Counted from the first letter of the stretch, positions 32,300 through 41,121 are shown. The stretch is DNA of 46,278 nt from an uncultured Lentisphaeria bacterium (GCA_903863035.1 CAIPAT010000343.1:1-46278), one strand, 5' to 3'. Numbers and translations are program-made. Notes: generated by a model from the letters alone, not told the origin.

Positions 32300-32710
32300 A
32301 TGAAAAACTTGTTGAAGTTAGCACTTGCGGTTTTGGTAATGTCGGTTACTGGTCTGGCGTTTGCTGCTGACGAAGCTCAGTCTGCGCCGGAAGCTAAAAA
32401 AGGCAACAGAGAACCGATGGATCCGAAATCCAGACTGGAAAGGCTCGAAAAGAGACTTGAAGCCGAAAAAGCTAAAGAAAATCCCAATAAAGAAAATATT
32501 TCCAGGCTGGAACAAATCATTCCGGCCCTTAAAGATCTGGTAAAGCTGGAATCCGATAAAAAGGCTTTGCTGGAAAAAGATGCCAAGGCTGATACCGGCG
32601 CTATTGATGCCCAGATCAAGGCAGCTCAGGACAAAGTGAAAGAGCTGATGCCTAAACGCGGCGAAGGCCGCAAAGGCGGAAATAAGCAAGGCGGGAACAA
32701 GCCTCAGTAA
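32300..32710 (+). CDS. Small exported basic coiled-coil protein
   Basis: 136 residues. Signal peptide MKNLLKLALAVLVMSVTGLA cut near AFA-A, then a charged helix with heptad character (RLERLEKRLEAEKAKEN, ISRLEQIIPALKDLVKLE) and a basic Gly-rich tail (GRKGGNKQGGNKPQ). No known family. The upstream in-frame start at 32258 would extend the signal region; the ATG at 32300, just before the typical MKN signal start, is preferred. The downstream hairpin at 32743 terminates it. Possibly a periplasmic structural or metal/nucleic-acid-binding protein; no function assigned. Confidence 0.75.
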   Translation: MKNLLKLALAVLVMSVTGLAFAADEAQSAPEAKKGNREPMDPKSRLERLEKRLEAEKAKENPNKENISRLEQIIPALKDLVKLESDKKALLEKDAKADTGAIDAQIKAAQDKVKELMPKRGEGRKGGNKQGGNKPQ

Positions 32711-32742
32711 TCTCTGTATAAAACTGTATCGTTAAAATTAAG

Positions 32743-32775
32743 GCGTCCGGATATTGTTTATCCGGACGCTTTTTT
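32743..32775 (+). terminator. Rho-independent terminator
   Basis: GCGTCCGGATA pairs with TATCCGGACGC (32759-32769) around a 5-base loop, followed by TTTTTT. Perfect 11-bp stem. Confidence 0.95.
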
Positions 32776-32815
32776 ATGATGTCTGCAGTTTTCGTATTAT
32801 GCCGGGCAGTCCAGG

Positions 32816-33958
32816 TCAGCGGTTCAGTTTTTTCCAGATTGGTTCCAGATCAACTAATGCCCGTTCCTGAATAGAACGGTCAATCGCCATGGCGACAACG
32901 GCACTTTCCAGGCCTTCATCGCCGCCGCATTTCGGCTTGCTGTGCTTGACCATGCATTCATAAAGTTCTTTCATGATGTAGGAATCGCCGCCGCCGTGGC
33001 CGTCTCCTGCAAAATTTATCACGGTTTCGCCTTCATCGCCGATGCGGCGGTATTTCAAGATGCTGCTGTAAAGTTCCACAATCATAGTGCCTTCAGTGCC
33101 GGAGAAATACATTCTGCGTTCGGGGATGGCATTGCACATGGTCGCCTGGAACATTACCCTGATGCCGTTGCGGTATTCCATGATGGCAACCTGATTATCC
33201 ATCAGGTCCTTATCGGAGGTGAATGGCGAATTTACGCGGTGAGGGTCTGCCCATGCGGCAAACGTCTTCTCTCCGTATTTTTTCATATAATGCTGATTCT
33301 CCGGTACAAAATAGTTGAGTCCGCCGAAGGCTGCGATGCGGGATGGGATGGAATCCGCAAACCAGTTGATCAGGTCCAGGTCATGGCAGCATTTTTCCAG
33401 AATATGCGGACCGGCATATTTGGTATTGCGACGCCAGTTCATCATGATATAGCCGCCATGTGCCGGGGTGATATTCTCATTGGCGTCAATACTTAATATC
33501 TGTCCGAGTTTGCCGGATTCAATCATCTCTTTAGCTTTGCGGTAGATCGGTGCGTAACGCAGCACGAACCCGGTGGCGAACAGCAGTCCTGATTTCTGAT
33601 GGACTTTGTAAATTGCCTGGCAGTCTTCAATCGAAGTAGCCAGCGGTTTTTCCGAGAAGACATGCTTGCCTGCCTTAAATCCGGCAATGATATGTTCTTT
33701 GTGATAGGCATTCGGGGAAAATACCAGCACCCAGTCAACGCCGGGCGTTTTAATGGCGTCTTGATAGGTATCGCAGACTTTAACATCCTGATCGTTCCAG
33801 CAATCCAGCGCGGATTGCGCCATCGCTTTGTCCGGGTCAAATACAGACATGACTTTGACCTGGCGTTTTGAATCGTTCAGCAGATTTAAAGTTACTCCGC
33901 GGCCTCTGCCGCCGGCTCCGATTACCGCGACTCCGATTTGTTTAGTTTTCGCTGTCAT
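32816..33958 (-). CDS. Gfo/Idh/MocA family oxidoreductase
   Basis: 380 residues from the chosen ATG, which has GGAG six bases upstream; an earlier ATG at 33970 is in frame. The N-terminal Rossmann motif is GAGGRGRG, and the catalytic-type EKP lies in FSEKPLATS. CHDLDLINWF is the family's conserved block near the active site, and GDGHGGGDSYIMKELY occurs in the C-terminal half, a motif also found in the two longer Gfo/Idh proteins of the LacI operon. The family uses NAD(P) to oxidise sugars, and some relatives (GH109) hydrolyse GalNAc glycosides by NAD-assisted chemistry. The specific substrate is unknown. It is divergent from an AraC gene and probably controlled by it. Confidence 0.85.
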   Translation of the reverse strand: MTAKTKQIGVAVIGAGGRGRGVTLNLLNDSKRQVKVMSVFDPDKAMAQSALDCWNDQDVKVCDTYQDAIKTPGVDWVLVFSPNAYHKEHIIAGFKAGKHVFSEKPLATSIEDCQAIYKVHQKSGLLFATGFVLRYAPIYRKAKEMIESGKLGQILSIDANENITPAHGGYIMMNWRRNTKYAGPHILEKCCHDLDLINWFADSIPSRIAAFGGLNYFVPENQHYMKKYGEKTFAAWADPHRVNSPFTSDKDLMDNQVAIMEYRNGIRVMFQATMCNAIPERRMYFSGTEGTMIVELYSSILKYRRIGDEGETVINFAGDGHGGGDSYIMKELYECMVKHSKPKCGGDEGLESAVVAMAIDRSIQERALVDLEPIWKKLNR

Positions 33959-34009
33959 TTTCAACTCCATTTGCTTTGATTTGGATTTTAGTTGATTATT
34001 ACATATTTA

Positions 34010-34023
34010 CAGTAATTTTACTG
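34010..34023. promoter_or_regulatory. Palindrome in the Gfo/Idh-AraC divergent gap
   Basis: CAGTAA-TT-TTACTG, a perfect 6-bp-arm palindrome about 50 bp upstream of the Gfo/Idh start. A candidate regulator binding site; sequence symmetry is the only evidence. Confidence 0.4.
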
Positions 34024-34092
34024 AAAATATAAAATTATATGTTCAAAATATATTATTTGATATATATTATACCGGACAATAAAAATAATTAA

Positions 34093-34968
34093 ATGGATAA
34101 AAACCGCATCATGAATGACAAAATAATGCATAAGTTAAAGGTGAAGTGTGAAGTCCACCGCATGCCGAAAGGGATTCAGCCGATCCATAAAGCTTACGGC
34201 TTATGGATTGTCCATACCGGCAGCTATCCGGCGCCTGCGGGCGGATTTTGCCGTACTCCGGCACGATATTTCGAATATTATTCAATCTCATATCTTGTCG
34301 AAGGCGACGGCAGATTCTGGTATCCGCCTGACCATGAACTTCCGGTCAAACCAGGACAGTGTATTATAGTTTCCCCGGAATTCATCAATCGCTACGGCGG
34401 CGACAAGGATAAGTATTTAGAGGACTCTATATGTTTTGCCGGTCCTGTTGCCGATTTGCTGTACCGCAGCGGGGTGATAAAAGATGGAATTTTTGAGATG
34501 GGCAAAGGCCGCCGCCTGCTGCCGGTCATGAAGCTGGCCGCCGACCCGGCCGCAGATTCCCAGCTCAATGCAAATTTTGCACTCCAGCGGCTGTTGTTTG
34601 ATATCTACAATGAGAATAAAGCCATGAGCAGGAAAGATTCGCCGCTGGTGGATAAGCTGATCGAGACGATGAAGCAGCAGATTCATCGCTGGTGGACCGT
34701 CGAGGAAATGGCCGACTTCTGCGGACTCAGTGACGACCAGTTCCGCCGGATTTTTGAAAAGCAGACAGGAATGCTGCCGAAAATCTATCTTGACCGCCTG
34801 AAATTGCAGAAAGCCGCCGAAATGCTGACCGGCAGTGAATTGAGCGTTGCCGCCGTTGCCGCCGAACTGGGTTACGTCGACCAATATCATTTCAGCCGCC
34901 GCTTCAAGTCAATCATGGGGTTCTCCCCTAAACGTTATCGCAAAGAAATCGGCGCGGTAGGTAAATAA
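34093..34968 (+). CDS. AraC family transcriptional regulator
   Basis: 291 residues. The N-terminal cupin sensor region has SYLVEGDGRFWYPP and VKPGQCIIVSPEF. The C-terminal double HTH has VEEMADFCGLSDDQFRRIFE and VAAVAAELGYVDQYHFSRRF followed by SPKRYRKEI. It is divergent from the Gfo/Idh gene at 32816-33958 and probably controls it. This is the third AraC-plus-enzyme divergent pair in the window. No strong Shine-Dalgarno is visible before the ATG. Confidence 0.88.
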   Translation: MDKNRIMNDKIMHKLKVKCEVHRMPKGIQPIHKAYGLWIVHTGSYPAPAGGFCRTPARYFEYYSISYLVEGDGRFWYPPDHELPVKPGQCIIVSPEFINRYGGDKDKYLEDSICFAGPVADLLYRSGVIKDGIFEMGKGRRLLPVMKLAADPAADSQLNANFALQRLLFDIYNENKAMSRKDSPLVDKLIETMKQQIHRWWTVEEMADFCGLSDDQFRRIFEKQTGMLPKIYLDRLKLQKAAEMLTGSELSVAAVAAELGYVDQYHFSRRFKSIMGFSPKRYRKEIGAVGK

Positions 34969-34972
34969 AAAG

Positions 34973-35012
34973 ATGCCGGAGTTTTCTTGCGAAAAGCTCC
35001 GGCATAATTATT
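34973..35012. terminator. Terminator between AraC and the convergent Gfo/Idh gene
   Basis: ATGCCGGAG (34973-34981) pairs with CTCCGGCAT (34997-35005), extended inward by TTTTC/GAAAA, followed by TAATTATTT. Probably serves both convergent genes. Confidence 0.8.
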
Positions 35013-35029
35013 TAAAATTCAGAGTTTTG

Positions 35030-36100
35030 TCAACCCAGAAATTCTTTGACATTGACGGGGTTGGCGATAACTGGAACATCCGGAAGATTGGCTCTCAGGA
35101 GTTCCAGTTCGTTAGGACCGTCGGCAAGGGGCATGGCAACTTGACCGCCATTGGCGGCGGAACGCATGATGCCCATCATGGCTTCAAAGCCTTTGTAAGC
35201 ATTGGCAAAACAACATTCATGGGGCTTGGAGTTATCCTTGAGCCAGACTGCGATATCGCTGATGTAGTGCGGCATATCCAGATCGTAGTTCATGGCGCCG
35301 GGGCCGCTTTGAACACCATCGCTGGTGACTGCGCGCCATCCGCCGTTGGTCAGGACTTCGGCGAAGCCTTCAGTTCCCTGAATGCCGATCCGGTTTTTGC
35401 CCCACCATTTCTCGACTTCCGGCTGATCCGGCGCACCTGCGCCGCATTCGACGTATCCGCGGACGCCGTTGGCATACTGAATGACACCGACGATAAAGTC
35501 GGGGGATGGATGATTATCATTCATCTTGCCTTTGCCGGCGGCCTGACCCATGACCCACTGGATATCAGCATATTCATTGTACCAGCTCATATAGTCGATC
35601 ATATGGCTCATCATGTGCGCCATCCAGCCGGTAGCAGAGGCATAGACCATCTGGGGGCGTCCGAGTTTGCCGCTGGCGGCAATTTCTTTGACCTTCTGAT
35701 AGTGAACCCCGTAACGGTGCTGGTGGCTGACGACGGCCTTAATGCCGGACTGGTCAATGAGTTGTTTAACTTTGATTGCTTCGTGCATGTTTTCGCCGAT
35801 TGGCTTTTCGAAAGCGACTAGTTTGGCACCGCAATCAACTGCGATCTTGACCATGTCGAAACGGATTTTCGGCATAGTGCAGAAACAGAATACATCGGGT
35901 TTCAGTTCATTGGCCATTTTGGCGGCATCGGTGCCTTTGGCAACGTTCTGCAAACCGAGAGTGTCGGCTGCAGCGTTGAGCATGTCCATATTAATATCAC
36001 AGAGGCCGACAACTTCGAAATCGGGATTGGCCTTGAATGCCGCGGCGTGGTGCTTGCCGCGCTTGCCGGTTCCGACAACCATTACTTTGCATTTAGCCAT
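35030..36100 (-). CDS. Gfo/Idh/MocA family oxidoreductase, partner of a sugar aminotransferase
   Basis: 356 residues. Rossmann motif VGTGKRGKHH at 9-18, the EKP lysine in AFEKPIGENM, and a C-terminal dimerisation beta-sheet domain. A strong AGGAGG Shine-Dalgarno precedes the ATG. It lies 81 bp downstream of a DegT-type aminotransferase on the same strand with a terminator in between. Gfo/Idh plus DegT pairs are known to make amino sugars (for example 3-keto then 3-amino sugars in WlbA/WlbE- or NtdC/NtdA-type pathways), so this pair could oxidise a sugar and then aminate it. Substrate unknown. Confidence 0.82.
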   Translation of the reverse strand: MAKCKVMVVGTGKRGKHHAAAFKANPDFEVVGLCDINMDMLNAAADTLGLQNVAKGTDAAKMANELKPDVFCFCTMPKIRFDMVKIAVDCGAKLVAFEKPIGENMHEAIKVKQLIDQSGIKAVVSHQHRYGVHYQKVKEIAASGKLGRPQMVYASATGWMAHMMSHMIDYMSWYNEYADIQWVMGQAAGKGKMNDNHPSPDFIVGVIQYANGVRGYVECGAGAPDQPEVEKWWGKNRIGIQGTEGFAEVLTNGGWRAVTSDGVQSGPGAMNYDLDMPHYISDIAVWLKDNSKPHECCFANAYKGFEAMMGIMRSAANGGQVAMPLADGPNELELLRANLPDVPVIANPVNVKEFLG

Positions 36101-36141
36101 GTTTAAATCCTCCTGTCAGTATTGAATTTAAGGGTAAAAAA

Positions 36142-36161
36142 AACGGGGCAGATGCCCCGTT
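36142..36161 (-). terminator. Terminator between the aminotransferase and Gfo/Idh genes
   Basis: AACGGGGCA-GAT-GCCCCGTT; read on the minus strand it is followed by eight T residues. It should stop transcription from the aminotransferase before the Gfo/Idh gene, leaving only read-through or a separate promoter. Confidence 0.85.
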
Positions 36162-36181
36162 CAATTAACATCTATGCTGAA

Positions 36182-37306
36182 TTAGCTGTTGGCCTTGTCC
36201 CATTCGAGGACTTTGGCGATGCAGTAATCAACTTCATCAGTGGTCAGTTCGGGGAACATCGGCAGGGAGATACAGGCTGCCGCATTGTATTCGGCATTCT
36301 TCAGGCTGCCGCGGATTTCCGCGTCTTTGCCCCAGGGATAACCGGCCTGCTGATGAATCGCGATGGAGTAGTGAGTTTTGGCGTCAACTCCATTGTCGTT
36401 CAAGAACTTCAGGAAAGCTTCTCGCTTGCTGATGTCTTTGACTTCGATAACGTACAGGTGGAAAACGTGACGGTAGCCGGGACGGACGTAGGGCAGAGTG
36501 AAACTCTTGGCACCCTGCAGACCGGCGGTGTAGCGCTTGGCCAGCGCGATGCGCTGATCGGACCAGGCGGTAATGTGTTTCAGCTTGGCGCTCAGGATGC
36601 CGGCGTGGATGTCGTCCAGGCGGCTGTTGAAACCGAAGCTGTGAACGTTACGGGCGGTTGATCCGTGGTTGCGCAGTCTGCGGACTTCGGAATTGATCTT
36701 GTCGTTATTGGTGAAGACCGCGCCGGCGTCGCCGAAAGTTCCGAGGTTTTTCTGGATGATGAAGCTGGTGCAGACCGCATCGGAGAGTTCGCCGATTTTG
36801 AAGTCGTCGCCTGCGGCGTCAATTGCCTGGGCGTTGTCTTCAATAACAAAGAGATTATGTTTCTTGGCGATAGCACTGATTTCGCGCATCGGGGCGCACT
36901 GTCCGTAAAGATGTACGGGAACAATCGCTTTGGTTTTCGGGGTGATTGCGGCTTCGACAGCCTTCGGATCGATACAGTTGGTCAGCGGATCGCAATCAAC
37001 GAGAACGGCTTTGCAGCCGACAACCCATATGGCTTCAGCGGTGGCAAAGAATGTGTTGGCGTTGGTGATCAGTTCATCGCCGGCTTTCAAGCCCAGGGCC
37101 ATCATGACCAGCCACAGCGCATCTGTGCCGTTGCCGACGCCGATAGCGTGTTTCATGCCGGAATAAGCTGAGAGTTCGCCTTCGAATTTTTTCAGCATCG
37201 GTCCGAGTACATATCCGCCACTCATGATTACTTCCTGGATATTGTCATCAATTTCTTTCTTGATGCTCAGATACTGGCGTTGGTGTCCGTAAAATGGTAC
37301 TTGCAT
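36182..37306 (-). CDS. DegT/DnrJ/EryC1/StrS family sugar aminotransferase
   Basis: 374 residues, fold type I PLP enzyme. NGTDALWLVMMALG (59-72) is the cofactor phosphate region, EDNAQA (156-161) replaces the commoner EDCAQA, and Lys186 in QKNLGTFGDAGA is the Schiff-base lysine. The C-terminal RNHGS and YRHVFHLYVI fit substrate binding in nucleotide-sugar 3- or 4-aminotransferases. AAAGGA precedes the ATG. It transfers an amino group from glutamate to a keto-sugar; which sugar cannot be read. Paired with the Gfo/Idh gene downstream. Confidence 0.9.
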   Translation of the reverse strand: MQVPFYGHQRQYLSIKKEIDDNIQEVIMSGGYVLGPMLKKFEGELSAYSGMKHAIGVGNGTDALWLVMMALGLKAGDELITNANTFFATAEAIWVVGCKAVLVDCDPLTNCIDPKAVEAAITPKTKAIVPVHLYGQCAPMREISAIAKKHNLFVIEDNAQAIDAAGDDFKIGELSDAVCTSFIIQKNLGTFGDAGAVFTNNDKINSEVRRLRNHGSTARNVHSFGFNSRLDDIHAGILSAKLKHITAWSDQRIALAKRYTAGLQGAKSFTLPYVRPGYRHVFHLYVIEVKDISKREAFLKFLNDNGVDAKTHYSIAIHQQAGYPWGKDAEIRGSLKNAEYNAAACISLPMFPELTTDEVDYCIAKVLEWDKANS

Positions 37307-37526
37307 GATTCATCCTTTCTTTTAGTTTGTTTTTAAGGAGTTAAATGTTAAATAACATACTTAATGCATAATATAAAAATACGTGCTGAAAACTTTTTTG
37401 CAAGAGCCGAAAATAATTATTCTTTAATAGATAACTTCCATTAATTTTAAAATTAAAAATAATAGATGGATATTTGCATTCAACAGGTTATTATATTACA
37501 GTAAGTTTTAGGCAGGAGAGGACATT

Positions 37527-37973
37527 GTGAATACAAAATTTAAATATACGGAATTGCAGCGGCGTGAGGTTGAAGAGGCATTGCGTGAAGCTGTAACGGT
37601 AGAAGAATACCAGCGGGTTCAAGCTGTCTGGCTGCGGATGCTGTTTGGACTCGGGGCTACGGAGATAAGTAAAGCCATCGGCCTTCATAAAGCCAGTATT
37701 TGGCGCATTCATTCCAGATATCGCAGCGAAGGCGCTGGAATGTTCAGAACTGCGGCGAAGGGCGGCAGACGGAATGCGAATATGGATGTATTCGAGGAGA
37801 AAAAGTTAATGCAGCCGTTTTTGAGGAAGGCGCGCCTGGAAAGGGTAATCGAAATCTTTGAAATTCGCCAGGCTTACGAAGGAGCGCTGGGACGCAGTGT
37901 TTCAGATTCAACTGTTTACCGGTTGCTGAAACGACACGGTTTGAACAAATTACTATTGCAGCGGACAAAATAA
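37527..37973 (+). CDS. Solitary IS630-type winged helix-turn-helix protein
   Basis: 148 residues, GTG start with AGGAGAGG upstream. The fold matches the N-terminal DNA-binding half of IS630/Tc1-like transposases: MLFGLGATEISKAIGLHKASIWRIH is split over about 44-68 as the HTH, and SDSTVYRLLKRHGLNK is the second winged motif. No DDE catalytic domain or second ORF follows, and no terminal inverted repeats are visible. It may be a truncated transposase or a domesticated DNA-binding protein. Reading frame is intact with a good ribosome site, so it is probably expressed. Confidence 0.65.
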   Translation: MNTKFKYTELQRREVEEALREAVTVEEYQRVQAVWLRMLFGLGATEISKAIGLHKASIWRIHSRYRSEGAGMFRTAAKGGRRNANMDVFEEKKLMQPFLRKARLERVIEIFEIRQAYEGALGRSVSDSTVYRLLKRHGLNKLLLQRTK

Positions 37974-38057
37974 TTTTTTTGATATACTATCTTATTGACT
38001 GCAAATAGAACTATATTAATTGAGTTAATATTTTTTGATTTTTTTGTTTTTTTGACA

Positions 38058-38091
38058 TAAAAAAGCCGCATGGCAGTTGTCTGCGATGCGG
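38058..38091 (-). terminator. Terminator of the LacI-headed operon
   Basis: CCGCAT pairs with ATGCGG across an inner GCAG-TTGT-CTGC stem; on the minus strand TTTTTT follows. It lies 20 bp after the nagB stop. Confidence 0.85.
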
Positions 38092-38111
38092 AAGGCGGAT
38101 GAAAAATGGGA

Positions 38112-38897
38112 TTAGCGGTATGGATCCCAGTCCGGCTCGTTATTAAATATCCAGTGATAATAGTCTTTCTCTTTCAATTTGGAAGCGGCGGCTTCGTCAA
38201 CGATAACCGTGCAGCGCGGATGTAATTGCAGTGCGGTCGCGGAAATCATTGATGTAACCGGTCCTTCAACCGCTTTGGCAAGAATATTTGATTTCTCTTC
38301 GCCGACTACCAGCATAACCACTCGTTTGGATTCGAGAACAGTTCCAACGCCCATGGTGATTGCACGTTTGGGCATGTCTTCGGGGCTGTCGAACAGGGGT
38401 GAATTCTGGGAGAAAGTCACTGGCGTGAGCGACTTTGAGCGGGTGCGTGACCGCAATGCCGACAATGGTTCATTGAATCCGATGTGGCCGTCGCGTCCGA
38501 TACCCAGCAGCTGAAGATCAATCCCCCCGCATTCGGCAATCTGCTTTTCATAATTTTCGCACTCCAATTCAATATTTTCGGCAATTCCGTTGGGCAGATG
38601 AGTATTTCTGATGTCAATATTGACTTTCTTGAACAGGTGATAATTCATATAATAGCGATATGAATTTTTGTTCTCAGGCGGCAAACCGATATATTCGTCA
38701 AGGTTGAACGTTTTCGCCAGGGAAAAATCCAGATTTTCTTCCAGATGCAATCTGACCAGTTCGGCATAGACGTCTTCCATCGTTCTGCCGGTCGCCAGTC
38801 CAAGGACAGTACTGAGCTTCTTGCGCATTGCTTCCGCAATCAGCCGGGCCGTCAGATTGACTGCGGCACGGGCGTCGTCTCTGATGATTACTTCCAT
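38112..38897 (-). CDS. nagB: Glucosamine-6-phosphate deaminase
   Basis: 261 residues, normal length. It converts GlcN-6-P to fructose-6-P and ammonia, feeding glycolysis. FNLDEYIGL (64-72) with the catalytic aspartate, and GIGRDGHIGFNEP (132-144) with the active-site histidine and glutamate, are diagnostic. AAGGTGG precedes the ATG. It is the last gene of the operon. A deacetylase (nagA) is not in the window, so the link from GlcNAc-6-P is missing here and must be elsewhere. Confidence 0.95.
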   Translation of the reverse strand: MEVIIRDDARAAVNLTARLIAEAMRKKLSTVLGLATGRTMEDVYAELVRLHLEENLDFSLAKTFNLDEYIGLPPENKNSYRYYMNYHLFKKVNIDIRNTHLPNGIAENIELECENYEKQIAECGGIDLQLLGIGRDGHIGFNEPLSALRSRTRSKSLTPVTFSQNSPLFDSPEDMPKRAITMGVGTVLESKRVVMLVVGEEKSNILAKAVEGPVTSMISATALQLHPRCTVIVDEAAASKLKEKDYYHWIFNNEPDWDPYR

Positions 38898-38909
38898 GAT
38901 GCCACCTTA

Positions 38910-39833
38910 TTAGTTGACTTTTTTGAGTGATCTAAAATATTCAACAGTTGCGGTCAGCCCCTGATCGAAATCGTTCCCGGGTCTGAAGCCGGTAGTATGC
39001 AGTTTGTCAACTGCGGCCATTGAATGCTTCACGTCTCCGGCCCGTTCCGGGAGATGCGCCACTTCGGAAGAGGAACCGGTGATTGTTTTGATTTTTTCAA
39101 CAAGATCGTTAATCGTGATCTTCTTACCGTAAGCAACATTGTAAACCCCGGTAAAGTCATTTTCCGCCATGAATACATTTGCGGCGACAATATCTTTTAC
39201 ATAGATAAAATCGCGAGTCTGATCGCCGTCTCCGAAAATGGTGATTTTCTCATTGGCCACGGCTTTCGCGGTAAAAATGGGCACGGCGGCGGCATAGGCA
39301 CTTTTCGGGTCCTGACGCGGGCCGAAGACGTTAAAGTACCGCATGCATGCGGTTTGCAGCTTGCCTTCCTTGGTGAACATATTGCAGTAGTATTCTCCGT
39401 CAAGTTTAGTTATAGCATACGGGCTTTTGGGTTCAGGCAGCATTTCCTCCCGTTTAGGCACGACCGGATTGTCACCGTAAATTGCGGCGCTGGTGCTGAA
39501 ACAGAGCTTTTTGACTCCGGCGGCTGCGGCTTCTTCCAGCACTATGAGCAACCCTTTGACGTTAATATCCACACATTCAATGGGTTTGAACATTGATTCC
39601 GGAACGCTGATCATTGCCGCCAGATGGAAAATATAATCAATGCCTTTTACCGCTTCTTTTACCGCGTTCCGGTCGAGGATGTCGCCTTCAATGAACTCAA
39701 CCTTGAACCCGTCAAGGTTTTTGCGGTATCCTGAGCGGAGGTTATCCAGCACTCTTACTTCGGCTTTTCCCTGGAAATGTTCTACCAGGTGACTTCCGAT
39801 AAATCCGGCGCCGCCGGTAATTAAGACTTTCAT
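38910..39833 (-). CDS. NAD-dependent UDP-N-acetylhexosamine 4-epimerase-like (SDR)
   Basis: 307 residues from ATG 39833, which begins the Rossmann strand directly (MKVLITGGAGFIGSH) and has AGAAGG upstream; a start at 39863 would add ten unneeded residues. Extended SDR: GGAGFIGSH at 7-15, Tyr139 and Lys143 in YAITK, and RYFNVFGPRQDPKSAYAAA near 165-183. That last block resembles WbpP-type UDP-GlcNAc/GalNAc 4-epimerases more than GalE. It would interconvert UDP-GalNAc and UDP-GlcNAc. The placement between a sugar kinase unit and nagB fits HexNAc salvage. Specificity is inferred. Confidence 0.85.
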   Translation of the reverse strand: MKVLITGGAGFIGSHLVEHFQGKAEVRVLDNLRSGYRKNLDGFKVEFIEGDILDRNAVKEAVKGIDYIFHLAAMISVPESMFKPIECVDINVKGLLIVLEEAAAAGVKKLCFSTSAAIYGDNPVVPKREEMLPEPKSPYAITKLDGEYYCNMFTKEGKLQTACMRYFNVFGPRQDPKSAYAAAVPIFTAKAVANEKITIFGDGDQTRDFIYVKDIVAANVFMAENDFTGVYNVAYGKKITINDLVEKIKTITGSSSEVAHLPERAGDVKHSMAAVDKLHTTGFRPGNDFDQGLTATVEYFRSLKKVN

Positions 39834-39910
39834 TTCATTAACCTTCTTTAATATGTTTTCCACCTGATTGGCGGCCGGGAACTTAATTCCGATATTTGTA
39901 AAAAAGTAAT

Positions 39911-41098
39911 TTAACTGCTGTAATCGTATTCTTCAAGGTAATTTGCTAATTTTGGCACATCAAAAGGGATTCCGCCGTTCCGGATGGATTCAGCACCGAG
40001 GCAGCCGGTGGCGACACTGTAGCGTGCCGCCTGGGGTGATGAATTCGGTTTGCCTTCACCGCGCAGCACCGAGAAGAAACTTCTGACGATGGCCGGATCT
40101 GAGCCGCCGTGACCGCCTTTGCCGGGCGGTGTCCGGAAGGTGGCGTCGCCGTTAAGCCTGAACGCATCAATTCTCCTGTCATCCCACAGCTCAATGGTTG
40201 TGTCTTCATGATGGTCGCCGTAATTCTCCAGCCGGCCTTTAGTGCCGATAACAGTGTAATTGCGGCAGGAATCAGGGGTGTAATGGCATTGCATGTAGGT
40301 GGCGAAAACGCCGTTGGCCAGCTGCATGTTGATCATATTGAGGTCTTCCACATCAACCACCGGGTTGAAGCCTTTCTGCTCCAGCGGCGGCCAGTTGGAG
40401 GTGTTGAACGTTGTTTCAACCGGTACTTCCGGATTTTTTTCACGTTTGGGCAGGTCGCCGTAAACGGTCAGTCCGCCCATGCCGTTGACCCTTCTGGTGT
40501 AGGAGCCGGCCAGCCAGTGAATGACATCAATGTCATGTGCGCCTTTCTGCAGCAGCAGGCTGTTGGCGCATTTGCGGTCGGCGTGCCAGTCATGAAAATA
40601 AGCATCGCCGCCGTAACTGATGAAGTGGCGGCACCAGATGGCTTTGACCTGGCCGATGACGCCGCTGTCAATGAGTTCTTTCATTTTAAGCACAAATGAC
40701 ATGTAGCGCATGTTATGACCGAGCACCAGTTTGGCTTTGTTTTCATATCCGGCGCGCAGGATGCGGTCGGCTCCCTCAACTGTAATGGCAATCGGTTTTT
40801 CCAGATAAACCCCGATACCATGCTCAAGCGCGAAAACCGCCTGTTCTTCGTGACAGAAATCAGGGGAGGTCACAAAAACACCGTCCAGTTTTTCTTTCTC
40901 GATCATTTCACGATAGTCAAGGTAGCAATTCGGAGTGTTTTTCAGGTTCTCCTGAATTCTGGCTTTGAACCGGTCGAGCTGGTGGGTTGAAATATCCGCT
41001 CCGGCTATAATTTCCACATTGTCTTCCGGAGTGAGATAACGGTCGCCCAGGCTGCCTCTGCGACAGGTACCGATAATGCCTATTCTTAATTTTTTCAT
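39911..41098 (-). CDS. Gfo/Idh/MocA family oxidoreductase (operon copy 2)
   Basis: 395 residues. Rossmann motif GIIGTCRRGS at 7-16, the EKP lysine in YLEKPIAIT, HDIDVIHWLAGS as the active-site block, and GKGGHGGSDPAIV in the C-terminal part. Its presence between a HexNAc kinase and an epimerase suggests action on an amino-sugar glycoside or an oxidised HexNAc. The HGG(S/G)D motif is shared with the two other Gfo/Idh proteins at 32816 and 43197, and I recall a similar motif in GH109 alpha-N-acetylgalactosaminidases, but this is not proof. AAGGG lies upstream of the ATG. Confidence 0.82.
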   Translation of the reverse strand: MKKLRIGIIGTCRRGSLGDRYLTPEDNVEIIAGADISTHQLDRFKARIQENLKNTPNCYLDYREMIEKEKLDGVFVTSPDFCHEEQAVFALEHGIGVYLEKPIAITVEGADRILRAGYENKAKLVLGHNMRYMSFVLKMKELIDSGVIGQVKAIWCRHFISYGGDAYFHDWHADRKCANSLLLQKGAHDIDVIHWLAGSYTRRVNGMGGLTVYGDLPKREKNPEVPVETTFNTSNWPPLEQKGFNPVVDVEDLNMINMQLANGVFATYMQCHYTPDSCRNYTVIGTKGRLENYGDHHEDTTIELWDDRRIDAFRLNGDATFRTPPGKGGHGGSDPAIVRSFFSVLRGEGKPNSSPQAARYSVATGCLGAESIRNGGIPFDVPKLANYLEEYDYSS

Positions 41099-41121
41099 TA
41101 TTCTAAAACCCTTATTTTAAG

